From Qipengyuania atrilutea (GTDB lineage: Bacteria; Pseudomonadota; Alphaproteobacteria; Sphingomonadales; Sphingomonadaceae), in contig NZ_JABWGV010000004.1 of the NCBI RefSeq assembly GCF_013370205.1, positions 62,001 through 126,000 of the forward strand: 64,000 nucleotides of DNA, in the 5' to 3' direction. The position numbers were made by a program, and so were the translations under genes. The notes under the pieces were generated by a model that saw only the letters and a list, made by a program, of their open reading frames with translations, made no database searches and had not been told where the DNA came from. Positions 1 to 9,215 of the stretch are shown in pieces (position 1 is the stretch's first letter; each line of letters starts with the position of its first letter).

Positions 1-704
1 TGCAGGCTCGCCGCGCGCAGGCCGTACATGTTGTCGCCGAAATAGGCGTTGGAGAGGTAACGGCTGAGGATCTCGTCCTTGGTCAACCACGCCTCCAGCC
101 AGAACGCGATCAGCATCTCGCGCGCCTTGCGCGACAGGCTGCGCTCTGCCGACAGGAAGGTGAACTTGGCGAGCTGCTGCGTGATCGTGCTGCCGCCGCC
201 GTAACCGGTCCAGGCGGCCCGGGCGATGCCGCGCGGATCGATGCCCCAGTGATCGTAGAACCGGCGGTCCTCGACGGAGAGGAAGGCGTCGACGACATGC
301 TGCGGGAGTTCATCCACCACGACCGGCTTTTCGACGACTGCCCCTTTGCGCGCGATCGGCGTACCGTCGGCGGCGAGAAGCGTGATCTGCGGCGGCTCGA
401 TGGGCTCCAACGACTTCGATAGCGGGGCAGTCACGGCGAGCCATGCGACCAGCGCCGCGAAGAGGATGGCAAGTGCGATCAGGCCGCGCTTGATCCATTT
501 CCAGCGGGTCGAGCGCGGCTTGTCCTCGCCGAAAGGCGGCGGCGAACGCCCATCGTCGTAGCCGGTCAGCCGGTCGAAGCGGTCCAGCCGGTCGTCCCAG
601 CTGTTCCCGTACGGGTCCTGCAGCGAATAATAGCCCGGCTCGCGCGCAGCGGTCTGCGCGTCGTCATAGGCGTCGTCACGCCTGCGTTTGAAAAAGCCGA
701 ACAT
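1..704 (-). CDS. Class A penicillin-binding protein, PBP1A type (C-terminus outside window)
   Basis: A peptidoglycan glycosyltransferase (GT51) that polymerises lipid II in the periplasm. Only the first ~234 residues are present, and the frame is still open at base 1. A charged cytoplasmic N-terminus is followed by one membrane anchor at about residues 71-93. The GT51 signature EDRRFYDHWG carries the catalytic Glu at about 145, and GGSTITQQLAK lies at about 170-181. The transpeptidase domain expected in this family would lie beyond the window edge. The ATG at 704 is chosen because the MFGFFKRRR start fits a type II membrane topology. The gene follows cobS on the same strand with a perfect inverted repeat between them. 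PBP1A is inferred; PbpC or a monofunctional enzyme cannot be excluded without the C-terminus. Confidence 0.9.
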   Translation of the reverse strand, partial: MFGFFKRRRDDAYDDAQTAAREPGYYSLQDPYGNSWDDRLDRFDRLTGYDDGRSPPPFGEDKPRSTRWKWIKRGLIALAILFAALVAWLAVTAPLSKSLEPIEPPQITLLAADGTPIARKGAVVEKPVVVDELPQHVVDAFLSVEDRRFYDHWGIDPRGIARAAWTGYGGGSTITQQLAKFTFLSAERSLSRKAREMLIAFWLEAWLTKDEILSRYLSNAYFGDNMYGLRAASL

Positions 705-712
705 AGCTAGGC

Positions 713-730
713 GTGTTAGCAGGCTAACAC
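713..730. promoter_or_regulatory. Perfect 8-bp inverted repeat upstream of the penicillin-binding protein gene
   Basis: The arms GTGTTAGC and GCTAACAC are separated by AG. The element begins 9 bases upstream of the start codon at 704 and lies in the 53-base gap after cobS. It could be a dimer operator or an RNA hairpin that affects ribosome access. There is no T-run on the minus strand directly after it, so a simple terminator is less likely. Confidence 0.5.
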
Positions 731-757
731 AGCTTTACGCAAGCTGAACCCGCCTTG

Positions 758-1753
758 TCAGCGGGTGCTCGCGACCACGCTTTCGGGCAGATCTTCGGCG
801 AAAACGCGCTGGTAGTATTCGGCGACCAGCATCCGCTCTTCCTCGTCACACTTGTTGAGGAAGGACACGCGGAAGGCGAAGCCCACATCCTTGAAGATCG
901 CGTAGTTCTGCGCCCAGGTGATGACCGTGCGCGGGCTCATCACGGTCGAGATGTCGCCGCCGATGAAGCCCTGCCGCGTCATGTCCGCGACCTGGATCAT
1001 CTTCTTGATCATGTCCGCAGGCGCGTCCGGGTTCTTGGCGAGCACGATTTCCTGCTCGGTGTCGGCCGGCAGGTAGTTGAGGCCGACGACGATGTTCCAG
1101 CGGTCCATCTGGCCCTGGTTGATCGCCTGCGTCCCGTGATAGAGCCCGCTTGTATCCCCGAGGCCGACGGTATTCGCCGTCGCGAACAGGCGGAAGTTCG
1201 GATCGGGCCGGATCACGCGGTTCTGGTCGAGCAGGGTCAGCTTGCCCTGCTGCTCCAGCACGCGCTGGATCACGAACATCACGTCGGGCCGGCCAGCGTC
1301 GTATTCGTCGAACACCAGCGCCACGGGATGCTGCAGCGCCCAGGGAAGCAAGCCCTCCTTGAACTCGGTGATCTGAAGTCCGTCGCGCAGCACGATCGCG
1401 TCGCGTCCGATCAGGTCGATCCGGCTGATATGCGCGTCGAGGTTAATGCGGATGCACGGCCAGTTGAGGCGCGCGGCAACCTGCTCGATATGGGTCGACT
1501 TGCCCGTGCCGTGATAGCCCTGCACCATCACGCGGCGGTCGTTGGCGAAGCCGGCCAGGATCGCCAGCGTCGTGTCGGGATCGAAGACGTAGCCTTCGTC
1601 GAGGTCGGGCACGCGCGCGTCGGCTTTCGAGAAAGCGGGCACGTCCCAGTCGATATCAATGCCGAACGTCTCGCGCACGTTTACGCTCGTATCGGGCGCG
1701 GCGAGGACGGTTTTTTCGTGAGCGTCGAAGCTTTTTTCGGTGAGGTCGTTCAT
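758..1753 (-). CDS. cobS: CobS-type AAA+ ATPase (cobaltochelatase subunit CobS)
   Basis: A MoxR-like AAA+ ATPase of 331 residues, the usual CobS length. In the family it hydrolyses ATP as the partner of CobT to drive cobalt insertion by CobN in aerobic cobalamin synthesis. Visible motifs are the N-terminal [11 protein letters not shown] stretch, Walker [10 protein letters not shown] at residues 79-87, Walker B LVFDEYD near 146-152 and the sensor region [11 protein letters not shown]. The ATG at 1753 begins MNDLTEK. No cobT, cobN or other cobalamin gene lies in the window. Sphingomonad cobS genes are commonly found next to a J-domain gene, as here (3117-3710), so a role outside B12 synthesis is possible. 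Function here is inferred from family. Confidence 0.9.
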   Translation of the reverse strand: MNDLTEKSFDAHEKTVLAAPDTSVNVRETFGIDIDWDVPAFSKADARVPDLDEGYVFDPDTTLAILAGFANDRRVMVQGYHGTGKSTHIEQVAARLNWPCIRINLDAHISRIDLIGRDAIVLRDGLQITEFKEGLLPWALQHPVALVFDEYDAGRPDVMFVIQRVLEQQGKLTLLDQNRVIRPDPNFRLFATANTVGLGDTSGLYHGTQAINQGQMDRWNIVVGLNYLPADTEQEIVLAKNPDAPADMIKKMIQVADMTRQGFIGGDISTVMSPRTVITWAQNYAIFKDVGFAFRVSFLNKCDEEERMLVAEYYQRVFAEDLPESVVASTR

Positions 1754-1861
1754 TGCGTTCCTGCGGTTAGACGTGCGCGGACCGCCTCGCAAGCACCGAT
1801 CTGGCCCCCGCCATGCGGTACGCGGCTCGCAAAATCCGCGCGCTGCCACTATCTTGGCCCA

Positions 1862-2707
1862 ATGCCCGCGCCCGATCCCGCCGAATTCCTGCGCCAGAGG
1901 CTTGTCGAGCGCGTGCGCGCGGTCTTCAACGACACGAAGGGCGGACAGCAGCCCGTTCCGCCGTCCGACGACGCTCTGTTCGCGAAGGATACGCCGATCC
2001 GCCTCGTTCATGCGGACGTGATCGCGATGATGGTCGGCGGCATTCGCTCGCTGCTGCTGCAGATGCTGCATCCGCATGCCTTGCAGGGCGTGCTCGATCA
2101 TTCCAACTTCCGGGCTGACATGCATGGCCGGCTGCGGCGCACCGCGCGCTTCATCGCCGTTACCACCTTCGGACACCGCGACGATGCAATGGACGCGATC
2201 GACCGGGTCAACCGCATCCACGAACACGTGAAGGGAACCTTGCCCGACGGGACGCCCTATTCGGCGCGCGATCCCGAAACGCTCGCCTATGTCCACGTCG
2301 TTGAGGCGACCAGCTTCCTTGCCGCCTATCTGCGGCACGTCCGGCCCGATATGCCCGCGAGCGAACAGGACGAATACTACCGGCAGTTCGCCATTATCGC
2401 CCGCTCGCTCGACGCGAATCCGGTCCCGGAAACCAAGGCGGAGGCCGACCGGCTCATGCGCGAGATGCGTAGCCTCCAACGCGCCACCCCCGAAGCGCGC
2501 GAGGTCGCCCGGCTCGTGCTCCAGCAGAAACCTGAAGGTACGCCGCCGGCGCTTCAGCCGATTCTCGCTGCCGAGGCGAGCGCGATGCTCCCACCGCAGG
2601 CCCGCGCCATGCTGGGTATCGAGCGGCCCGGTCTCGCAGCCCTTCCCGTTCGCGCCGCGACCTGGGGCATGGGCAAGACTCTGCGCTGGGCGTTCCGGCA
2701 AACTTAG
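1862..2707 (+). CDS. Oxygenase MpaB family protein (DUF2236)
   Basis: A 281-residue protein of the DUF2236/MpaB family, which includes heme- or His-dependent oxygenase-like proteins such as latex-clearing protein relatives. Visible features are the helix-rich segment [23 protein letters not shown], with a conserved HPHA motif, and [15 protein letters not shown]. The substrate is unknown. The ATG at 1862 was chosen; the open frame continues far upstream, but that part overlaps cobS antisense and lacks family similarity. It is divergent from cobS with a 108-base shared control region. Confidence 0.8.
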   Translation: MPAPDPAEFLRQRLVERVRAVFNDTKGGQQPVPPSDDALFAKDTPIRLVHADVIAMMVGGIRSLLLQMLHPHALQGVLDHSNFRADMHGRLRRTARFIAVTTFGHRDDAMDAIDRVNRIHEHVKGTLPDGTPYSARDPETLAYVHVVEATSFLAAYLRHVRPDMPASEQDEYYRQFAIIARSLDANPVPETKAEADRLMREMRSLQRATPEAREVARLVLQQKPEGTPPALQPILAAEASAMLPPQARAMLGIERPGLAALPVRAATWGMGKTLRWAFRQT

Positions 2708-2746
2708 GTCATCTTCGGTTTTTCAGCGACTCGAAGGAGACGATCC

Positions 2747-3100
2747 ATGTACGTGCAGGGCTTTCTGATTGCCGTTCCCGAAGACAAGAAGGACGCGTAT
2801 CGCGCGCTCGCCGAAAAGGCTGCGGAGAGGTTTCGCGAATACGGCGTGACCGAGATCGTCGAAGCGTGGGAGGAAGACGTGACCGATGGCAAGGTTACCG
2901 ATTTCCGCATGGCTACCAAGGCGGAAGCGGGCGAAAAGATCGTTTTCTCCTGGATGATCTGGCCCGATCGCGAAACCTGCGATGCCGCCGGCCCCAAGAT
3001 GGAAAGCGACCCCTTCTGGTCAGAAATGGGCGACATGCCGTTCGACGGGAAGCGCATGATGTGGGGCGGTTTTGCCCCGATCTTCACGATGGGCCGCTGA
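2747..3100 (+). CDS. DUF1428 family protein
   Basis: A 117-residue DUF1428 protein, a dimeric alpha/beta barrel-like fold related to YciI/ABM domains and of unknown function. Typical features are the start MYVQGFLIAVPEDKKDAY, the segment VEAWEEDV and the C-terminal motif MPFDGKRMMWGGF. A good ribosome binding site, GAAGGAG, lies 7 bases before the ATG. The gene lies 39 bases after the MpaB-like gene on the same strand and may be cotranscribed with it. Confidence 0.88.
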   Translation: MYVQGFLIAVPEDKKDAYRALAEKAAERFREYGVTEIVEAWEEDVTDGKVTDFRMATKAEAGEKIVFSWMIWPDRETCDAAGPKMESDPFWSEMGDMPFDGKRMMWGGFAPIFTMGR

Positions 3101-3116
3101 CCGGCGCCGAGACCGC

Positions 3117-3710
3117 CTAGCTGAAGACGTTCGATTTCCTCAGCAGCTGGTACGCCTCGACGACCTTGGTCAGGCGCGCCTCGTATTTGCGGTTTCCGCC
3201 GTTGCGGTCGGGGTGATAGCGGCGCACGAGATCGGAATAGCGGCGGCGGAGGCGCTGGCGGTCGGTGTCGATGCCGAGCCCCATGACCTCCATCGCCTGC
3301 GCCTCCTCTTTCGAGAAGCGCCCGTCCATCGCCATCTGCGCCTCGCGCCGCGCGCGGTTCTTGATGCCCCCGGCGCGCGCACCGATCGCATCGAGCGGGT
3401 CGGCGAAGTCGGCCCAGCGCGGCATTCCGTCAACGCCTGCGGTCGGCTTGAAGGCGGGCGTCTCGGTCTGCCATCCGGCGGACGGCGACTGCGCGCTCAG
3501 CATTTCCTCGGCGCTCATGCCTTCGAACCAGTCGTAACCGGCATTGAACTCGCGCACGTGGTCGAGGCAGAACCAGCGCCACCGGCCCGGCCCGTCGAAA
3601 CTGTTGCCGCTACCCGATGGTGCGCGAAATTCTCCGGCCTCGTCGCATCCCGGATGCTGGCAAAGCTGACCTTCGGTATCGAATCTTCCGTGGAACCTGT
3701 CGCGGCGCAT
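3117..3710 (-). CDS. J-domain (DnaJ-like) protein with N-terminal zinc-ribbon-like segment
   Basis: A 197-residue protein with the J domain at its C-terminus (about residues 145-197). The diagnostic HPD is in VRRYHPDRNGG, so it should stimulate an Hsp70 ATPase. The N-terminal half has Cys/His pairs (QLCQHPGCDEAG, WRWFCLDHV) that suggest a metal-binding ribbon. This architecture recurs in sphingomonads next to cobS and bolA. It is convergent with the DUF1428 gene and divergent from bolA across 52 bases. The Hsp70 partner role is established for J domains; the client is unknown. Confidence 0.88.
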   Translation of the reverse strand: MRRDRFHGRFDTEGQLCQHPGCDEAGEFRAPSGSGNSFDGPGRWRWFCLDHVREFNAGYDWFEGMSAEEMLSAQSPSAGWQTETPAFKPTAGVDGMPRWADFADPLDAIGARAGGIKNRARREAQMAMDGRFSKEEAQAMEVMGLGIDTDRQRLRRRYSDLVRRYHPDRNGGNRKYEARLTKVVEAYQLLRKSNVFS

Positions 3711-3762
3711 AGGCCTTTATGATGGGGACACGGATCACGCATTCCAAGTGGAAATGAGGCTT

Positions 3763-4041
3763 ATGACTACTCCCATCCAGACCGAGATGGAGCGACTGCT
3801 CACCGACGCATTTGCTCCCCAGCGGCTCGACATCGTCAACGACAGCGCCGCGCACAGCGGCCATTCGGGCGACGACGGCAGCGGCGCATCGCACTTCACC
3901 TTGCATATCGTTTCGGACCAGTTCGCCGGCAAGTCGCGACTGGAGCGGCAGCGGATGGTGAACCGCGCATTGGGCGACATACCGGGCGAGCGGGTCCACG
4001 CGCTCGCGATCAAGGCCAGCGCGCCGGAGGAGAACGCATGA
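3763..4041 (+). CDS. bolA: BolA family protein
   Basis: A 92-residue BolA-like protein. The family partners monothiol glutaredoxins in iron-sulfur trafficking or acts as a small regulator. The signature AGKSRLERQRMVNRAL and the C-terminal VHALAIKA strand are present, and residues HFTLHIVSDQF match the conserved core. The ATG at 3763 (MTTPIQTEMERLL) is preferred over an upstream GTG at 3748 because it gives the standard BolA N-terminus. It overlaps the next gene by ATGA, so translational coupling with the glutathione transferase is likely. Confidence 0.9.
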   Translation: MTTPIQTEMERLLTDAFAPQRLDIVNDSAAHSGHSGDDGSGASHFTLHIVSDQFAGKSRLERQRMVNRALGDIPGERVHALAIKASAPEENA

Positions 4042-4751
4042 GCTACGACCTGTGGTACTGGCCATCGATCCAGGGGCGCGGCGAGTTCGTGCGGCTGTTC
4101 ATGGCGGCAGCGGACATAAAATGGCGCGACCGCGCGCGGGAGCAGGATGCTCAAGCGCTGATGGAAGACCTGGAAGCGCGCAAGGAGGCGGGCTTCGCGC
4201 CCTACGCTCCGCCCTATCTCGTCGACGGCGACTTCGCGATCGCGCAGGTCGCGCATATCGTGACCTGGCTGACCGATCGGCACGACCTCGGTTCGGGCAA
4301 TATGCCGGACGACCTGCACCTGATCCAGTTGCAACTCGACATTACCGACATCGTGGAGGAGGTTCACAGCGTCCACCATCCCGTCGCCTCAAGCCTTTAC
4401 TACGACGATCAGAAGGACGCGGCCAAGCAGGCTGCGGAGAAGTTCAGGGATGAGCGCATACCGAAATATTTCGATCATTTCGAACAGGCGCTCGGCGTAA
4501 AGGACGGCCCGTTCATGCTCGGCGAGCGGTGGAGCCACGTCGACACCTCGCTGTTCCAGCTGGTCGAGGGATTGCGCTATGCCTTTCCGAAATGCATGTC
4601 CGAGCTGATGAGCGAATATCCGCGAATTGCCGCCTGCCGTAATGCGGTGGCCGAGATCGACGGCGTGAAGACCTATCTCGCCTCGGACAAGCGGATCGAT
4701 TTCAACGAAGACGGAATTTTCCGTCATTACCCCGAACTGGACGCAGAATGA
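4038..4751 (+). CDS. Glutathione S-transferase family protein
   Basis: A 237-residue GST-fold protein. The N-terminal thioredoxin-like part runs from MSYDLWYWPSIQGRGEFVRL, where Tyr and the QGRGE segment resemble sigma/alpha-type GSTs, to PPYLVDGDFAIAQ. The helical C-terminal domain carries FMLGERWSHVDTSLFQ. It should use glutathione; the substrate is unknown. It overlaps bolA and the pirin gene by ATGA junctions at both ends, forming a translationally coupled trio. A link to redox or iron-sulfur stress is an inference from the bolA neighbour. Confidence 0.87.
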   Translation: MSYDLWYWPSIQGRGEFVRLFMAAADIKWRDRAREQDAQALMEDLEARKEAGFAPYAPPYLVDGDFAIAQVAHIVTWLTDRHDLGSGNMPDDLHLIQLQLDITDIVEEVHSVHHPVASSLYYDDQKDAAKQAAEKFRDERIPKYFDHFEQALGVKDGPFMLGERWSHVDTSLFQLVEGLRYAFPKCMSELMSEYPRIAACRNAVAEIDGVKTYLASDKRIDFNEDGIFRHYPELDAE

Positions 4752-5644
4752 GCGACAATCCCTTCGAAATAACCGTCGAGCCGGTGACGCACGACCTCGG
4801 CCAGTTCGAGGTGCGCCGTGCGCTCCCTTCAAAGGCGCGCACAATGGTCGGTCCCTTCATCTTCGTCGATCAATTCGGTCCGGCGGACCTCGATATCGGC
4901 AGCGGCATGGACGTGCGCCCGCACCCGCACATCAACCTCGCCACCGTGACCTGGCTGTTTCGGGGAGCGATCGACCACCGCGACAGCATCGGCAGTTTCT
5001 CGACCATCCGGCCCGGCACGGTCAATCTGATGACGGCGGGGCGCGGCATCGTCCATTCGGAGCGCACCCCGCAGGACGAGCGCAAGGAAGGGCCGCAGCT
5101 TTACGGAATGCAGACCTGGCTCGCGCTGCCCGAGGACCGCGAGGAAATCGACCCGGCGTTCGAAGCGATCTCGGACCTGCCGGTGATCGACGACGGCGGC
5201 GCGAAGGCGACGGTCATCATGGGCGATTTATGGGGCAAGCGCGCGCCTACTGCGACCTATGCCGAGAGCATCTATGCCGAGATCGTGCTCGGCGAAGGCG
5301 GATCGATCCCGCTCGATGCCGATGCGGACGAGCGCGCGGTCATGTGCGTCGGCGGCGAAGCGGAAGTCGACGGGACGGCGCTGCCGCTCTACCAGCTGTG
5401 CGTGCTCGAACCGGGCCGCGCCATGCGGCTCAGTTCGAGGTCCGGCGGGCGGGTCATGCTGCTGGGCGGCGAAGCCTTCGCGACGAAGCGCCATGTCTGG
5501 TGGAACTTCGTGAGTTCCAGCAAGGACCGTATCGCGCAGGCCCGCGACGACTGGCGCGAAGGGCGCTTCGAAATTGTGCCCGACGACGCGAACGAGCGTA
5601 TTCCGCTACCCGACGGCGAGCCCAAGACCGTCAGCTACCCGTAA
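4748..5644 (+). CDS. Pirin family protein
   Basis: A 298-residue bicupin of the pirin family. The N-terminal cupin contains the metal ligands in RPHPHINLATVTWLF and in GIVHSERTP (His and Glu). The C-terminal cupin starts around residue 165. Pirins bind Fe or Ni, and some act as quercetin dioxygenases or regulators. The gene is third in the bolA-GST-pirin unit, joined by a 4-base overlap. Substrate and role are not determinable from sequence. Confidence 0.9.
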   Translation: MSDNPFEITVEPVTHDLGQFEVRRALPSKARTMVGPFIFVDQFGPADLDIGSGMDVRPHPHINLATVTWLFRGAIDHRDSIGSFSTIRPGTVNLMTAGRGIVHSERTPQDERKEGPQLYGMQTWLALPEDREEIDPAFEAISDLPVIDDGGAKATVIMGDLWGKRAPTATYAESIYAEIVLGEGGSIPLDADADERAVMCVGGEAEVDGTALPLYQLCVLEPGRAMRLSSRSGGRVMLLGGEAFATKRHVWWNFVSSSKDRIAQARDDWREGRFEIVPDDANERIPLPDGEPKTVSYP

Positions 5645-5679
5645 AGTTTTCCCCGCACGCGGGGCCGAGGAGAATGGTA

Positions 5680-6501
5680 ATGAGTTTCTACGGCAAGACG
5701 GTGTGGATCACCGGCGCATCCTCCGGCATCGGCGCGGCGCTGGCGCGCGAATGGGCGGGCCGCGGCGCGAAGCTGATCCTGTCGGGCCGCGACCGCACGC
5801 GGCTGCAGGATGTCGCAGCGAAGCTCGACACGGAAAAGCTGCGCCTTCCCTTCGACGTTACCGAGGAAGAGGCGCTCGCCGAAGCCACTACGAAGGCGAC
5901 CGAATGGCAGAAGGGCGGCGTCGACATCTTCGTCGCCAACGCAGGCATTTCGCAGCGCAGTCTCGCCGCCGAGACCGACATGAAGGTCTTCCGCGAGATC
6001 ATCGAAGTCGATCTGATGGCGCAAATCGCGGCGACGCAGGCGCTTCTGCCGCATATGCTCGAGCGCAAATCCGGCAAACTTGTCTTCATTTCCTCGATAG
6101 CCGGAAAGGTCGGCGTGCCGATGCGCACTGCCTATTGTGCAGCGAAGCATGGCCTCATCGGTTACGCCGACGCGCTGCGCGCCGAGCTTTCGGTAGCCGG
6201 TATCGATGTGCACGTAGTCGCGCCAGGATCGGTCTCCACCAATGTGGCGCGCAATGCGCTCGAAGGTAACGGCAAGACCCGCGGGCGCAGCGACAAGGCG
6301 ATCGACGAAGGCATTGCGCCCGATGACGCAGCCAAGCGGATCGTCGATGCCATCGAGCTCAACCAGCGCGAAATCATCGTGGCCGAGGGCATGGAAGAGG
6401 CGATGGGCGAAGCGCGCCGAACGCCGGACCAATTGTTCGACCAGATCGCGCGGCTGGTGTCGGACGGTTATGCGGAGAAGATGAAGGAAGGGGCGAAATG
6501 A
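5680..6501 (+). CDS. Short-chain dehydrogenase/reductase
   Basis: A 273-residue classical SDR. It has the NAD(P)-binding TGASSGIG near residue 11, the NAG motif in FVANAG, the catalytic Ser in FISSIAG and YCAAKH with the active-site Tyr/Lys. It reduces or oxidises an unknown carbonyl or alcohol. Two in-frame ATGs exist (5674 and 5680). The second is chosen because the GAGGAG ribosome site at 5667-5672 sits 7 bases before it but only one base before the first. The stop overlaps the following hydrolase start by ATGA. Confidence 0.9.
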   Translation: MSFYGKTVWITGASSGIGAALAREWAGRGAKLILSGRDRTRLQDVAAKLDTEKLRLPFDVTEEEALAEATTKATEWQKGGVDIFVANAGISQRSLAAETDMKVFREIIEVDLMAQIAATQALLPHMLERKSGKLVFISSIAGKVGVPMRTAYCAAKHGLIGYADALRAELSVAGIDVHVVAPGSVSTNVARNALEGNGKTRGRSDKAIDEGIAPDDAAKRIVDAIELNQREIIVAEGMEEAMGEARRTPDQLFDQIARLVSDGYAEKMKEGAK

Positions 6502-7403
6502 TGGACCAGAAACGCGTTAAACTCGCGAACGGGATCGAACTTGATGTCGTTGATACGGGCAATCCTCAAGGCGTGGACGACGCCCCGGTCCTGATGTTCC
6601 TGCACGGTTTTCCCGAGAGCCACCGCACGTGGCGGCACCAGATCGCGCATTTCAAGGACCGGTTTCGCTGCATCGCGCCCGATCAGCGCGGCTATCGCGG
6701 CTCCTCCAAACCGCAGGGGGCCGAAGCCTATACGCCCGACAAGCTGATCGGCGACGTGTTCCAACTGGCCGACGCGCTCGGCGTGGGTGCCTTCACCGTC
6801 GTCGGCCACGACTGGGGCGGAGCGATCGCCTGGGGCACGGCGCTCGGCGGGCAGACGAACGGCCGGGTTACGCGCGCAATTATTGCGAACGCGCCGCATC
6901 CGGCGGTTTTCCAGCGGCTGCTCTACACGAACGAGCAGCAGCGCGAGGCGAGCCAGTACATTCGCGAGTTCCGCGACCCCGCGAACGACGCGCTGGTGCG
7001 AGAGAAAGGCCTCGTCGGCATCCTCATGAAAGCCGTTCGCTGGGACCGCCCCAACAACATGGAGGCGGAGGAACGCGACCGGCTTATGGAGGAATGGCAG
7101 GACCGCGACGCGGCGTTCGCCATGCTCAACTGGTACCGCGGCTCGCCCATCGTCGTGCCGCCGCTCGATGCGCCTTACGCACTGCCCGAAGACTACAGCC
7201 CGCCGCCGCTGCCCAAGCTAGAAATCCCGACGCTCGTCATCTGGGCGATGGACGATCTGGCCCTGCCCGCGGCCAACCTCGACGGATTAGAAGATCACAT
7301 CACCAATCTCACAATCGAGCGCGTGCCCGATTGCGGCCACTTCGTGCCGTGGGAGGCGCCAGACGCGGTCAACAAGGCGATGAGTGCGTTTCTAGACGCT
7401 TGA
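6498..7403 (+). CDS. Alpha/beta hydrolase, epoxide hydrolase-like
   Basis: A 301-residue alpha/beta hydrolase. The oxyanion motif HGFPE (residues 36-40) and the nucleophile elbow GHDWGG, with Asp105 instead of Ser, place it with epoxide hydrolases or haloalkane dehalogenases. The acid is probably in WAMDDLALP and the catalytic His in DCGHFVPWE. The HGFPE form favours epoxide hydrolase. It is coupled to the SDR by a 4-base overlap, so epoxide opening followed by diol or alcohol oxidation is a plausible but unproven pairing. Confidence 0.87.
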   Translation: MMDQKRVKLANGIELDVVDTGNPQGVDDAPVLMFLHGFPESHRTWRHQIAHFKDRFRCIAPDQRGYRGSSKPQGAEAYTPDKLIGDVFQLADALGVGAFTVVGHDWGGAIAWGTALGGQTNGRVTRAIIANAPHPAVFQRLLYTNEQQREASQYIREFRDPANDALVREKGLVGILMKAVRWDRPNNMEAEERDRLMEEWQDRDAAFAMLNWYRGSPIVVPPLDAPYALPEDYSPPPLPKLEIPTLVIWAMDDLALPAANLDGLEDHITNLTIERVPDCGHFVPWEAPDAVNKAMSAFLDA

Positions 7404-7417
7404 GGGCACTTTAGGCA

Positions 7418-8512
7418 TCATTGTAGCCAGTTGACCCAAGCGCCGTGTGGGTGCGCCTCGGCGAGCAAATGCGGCGAGCCGTCCCCTGCCTCGCCATCCC
7501 AATAACGCACCGTCAATTCATGGCGGAACGTTTCGCGGTTGGTTTCCAGCCTGACCCAGGCGAGCGGCTTTTCCCGTGTCGCCGAACGTCCGGCTTCTTC
7601 GAGCGCTTCCGTAATTACGCCCTGTTCGTAATCCGACAGATACTGCCAGACGATCGAGTGGAACAATGTGCGGCAGACGCCAGAGTCCTGCTCTTCCGTC
7701 AGAAGTTCGGTCACGAACTGGCCGGCGGACTGCCGCGCGACGAGGGGTGGCTGCTCTTTCGCGAGCCGGATTGCGGCATCGATCCGCGCCATGCGCTCGG
7801 TCGCTTCGGGCCAGACATAGGCCTTGAGGCGCAGCGCCTGCTCCGGATCGGTCAGGTCGATCGGCTTGAGATCGCAGCCAAAAACGGAATCGATCTCCAC
7901 GTCCCCGGAAGGCGGCGCATCGCCGCGCCATTCCGGCTCGACCACGACCGGTGAGCCTGGCGCGCCATACTGCACTCCGCCCAAATCGTATCGAAACCGA
8001 TCCATCATCGTGTTGATGCCAGCGCTCGCGCCCAGTTCGTAAAGCCGGAACCGCTTGCCCAGCCGTTCGGTCAACCACGCGAGCCCCGCCATTATCGAGG
8101 CGGCGCGCCCTGCCTCGTTCGTCTGCGGCGGCGTGTCGAGCCATGGCAGGAGAAGGTTGTCGTAAGTCGCCGCGAGATCGCAGACGATTTCGTCGACCGT
8201 GCCTTGGTCGGTGGTCAGTCCGGCATAAACGGGCTCCAGCGCGCGGTCGGTGTCGCTCAGCAGCAGATGGTGCAATCCGCCGGCTATGCGCAGCGGAACG
8301 GCGTCCTGCACCGCCGGACCGTGCCAGTTCGCAAGCCGACGGGCAGTGGCGGTTTCCTCGTTCTCGATCATGGCAAGCTGCGCGCGGATCACGCGCGTCG
8401 TGGCCGGCGCCCCGGCTTCCTCGGCATGGTTCGCCTGCCAGCGGATCGCATCGGCGATGTCGCGGATTTCCATCACCACACCGTTCTTTCCGCTATCCTT
8501 AACGTCCACCAT
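7418..8512 (-). CDS. DUF2332 family protein
   Basis: A 364-residue DUF2332 protein of unknown function. Characteristic stretches are [13 protein letters not shown], the central [17 protein letters not shown], which looks like a nucleotide- or SAM-type glycine loop, and [10 protein letters not shown] shorter start at 8473 ([12 protein letters not shown]) is equally possible. It is convergent with the epoxide hydrolase (14-base gap) and divergent from hisG across about 43 bases. A methyltransferase-like fold is a guess from the glycine loop. Confidence 0.8.
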   Translation of the reverse strand: MVDVKDSGKNGVVMEIRDIADAIRWQANHAEEAGAPATTRVIRAQLAMIENEETATARRLANWHGPAVQDAVPLRIAGGLHHLLLSDTDRALEPVYAGLTTDQGTVDEIVCDLAATYDNLLLPWLDTPPQTNEAGRAASIMAGLAWLTERLGKRFRLYELGASAGINTMMDRFRYDLGGVQYGAPGSPVVVEPEWRGDAPPSGDVEIDSVFGCDLKPIDLTDPEQALRLKAYVWPEATERMARIDAAIRLAKEQPPLVARQSAGQFVTELLTEEQDSGVCRTLFHSIVWQYLSDYEQGVITEALEEAGRSATREKPLAWVRLETNRETFRHELTVRYWDGEAGDGSPHLLAEAHPHGAWVNWLQ

Positions 8513-8555
8513 TTCGATTGCCCTTTTCCGGCCTGCACCCTATCTCGCGCTCGCT

Positions 8556-9215
8556 ATGCCGAGCCAGCTTACTTTCGCCATCCCCAAGGGCCGCATCCTC
8601 GAAGAAGCGCTGCCGGTCATGGCCGCTGCCGGCGTCGTGCCGGAAGAGGCGTTTCACGACAAGGCCAACCGTTCGCTGACCTTCGCCACGACGCGCGAGG
8701 ACATGCGTTTGATCCGGGTACGCGCCTTCGACGTGGCAACTTTCGTCGCGCATGGCGCTGCTCAGATGGGCATAGTCGGCAGCGACGTGATCGAGGAATT
8801 CGGCTATCCCGACCTCTATGCGCCGGTCGATCTGGACATCGGACACTGCCACCTCGCGGTCGCCGAGCCCAAGGCTAACGGCGCCGAAACCAGGCCGAAC
8901 CGCGTCAGCCACTTGCGGGTCGCTACCAAATACCCGAACATTACCCGCCGCCACTTCGAAGCGAAAGGCGTGCAGGCCGAATGCGTCAAGCTGAACGGTG
9001 CGATGGAAATTGCGCCCTCACTCGGCCTTGCCAAGCGGATCGTCGACCTTGTCTCGACCGGGCAGACGCTGAAGGACAACGGGCTCGTCGAAACGGCGCA
9101 TATTATGGACATCACGGCACGGCTGATCGTGAACCGGGCGGCGCTCAAGACCGACCGGCGCGTGGCCGAACTCATCGACGCTTTCCGCGCGGACCGCTTT
9201 CGCGGAGCCGCCTGA
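8556..9215 (+). CDS. hisG: ATP phosphoribosyltransferase, short form
   Basis: Catalyses the first step of histidine synthesis, joining ATP and PRPP to give phosphoribosyl-ATP. At 219 residues it is the short HisG form, lacking the C-terminal regulatory domain, which works with HisZ; no hisZ lies in the window. Family features are [14 protein letters not shown] at the N-terminus, MGIVGSDVI and the PRPP-loop-like [12 protein letters not shown]-type segment, here [12 protein letters not shown]. The ATG at 8556 ([12 protein letters not shown]) fits the family start. The stop overlaps hisD by one base (TGATG). Confidence 0.95.
   Translation: MPSQLTFAIPKGRILEEALPVMAAAGVVPEEAFHDKANRSLTFATTREDMRLIRVRAFDVATFVAHGAAQMGIVGSDVIEEFGYPDLYAPVDLDIGHCHLAVAEPKANGAETRPNRVSHLRVATKYPNITRRHFEAKGVQAECVKLNGAMEIAPSLGLAKRIVDLVSTGQTLKDNGLVETAHIMDITARLIVNRAALKTDRRVAELIDAFRADRFRGAA

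Noticed and set aside
755-1861. Long plus-strand open frame upstream of the MpaB-like ATG (755-2707)
   Set aside because: It is antisense to cobS, whose motifs are clear; only the part from 1862 has family similarity.
5651-5664. CCCCGC/GCGGGG hairpin between pirin and SDR genes
   Set aside because: Very short with almost no loop and no T-run, in a tight 35-base gap; not convincing as a terminator.
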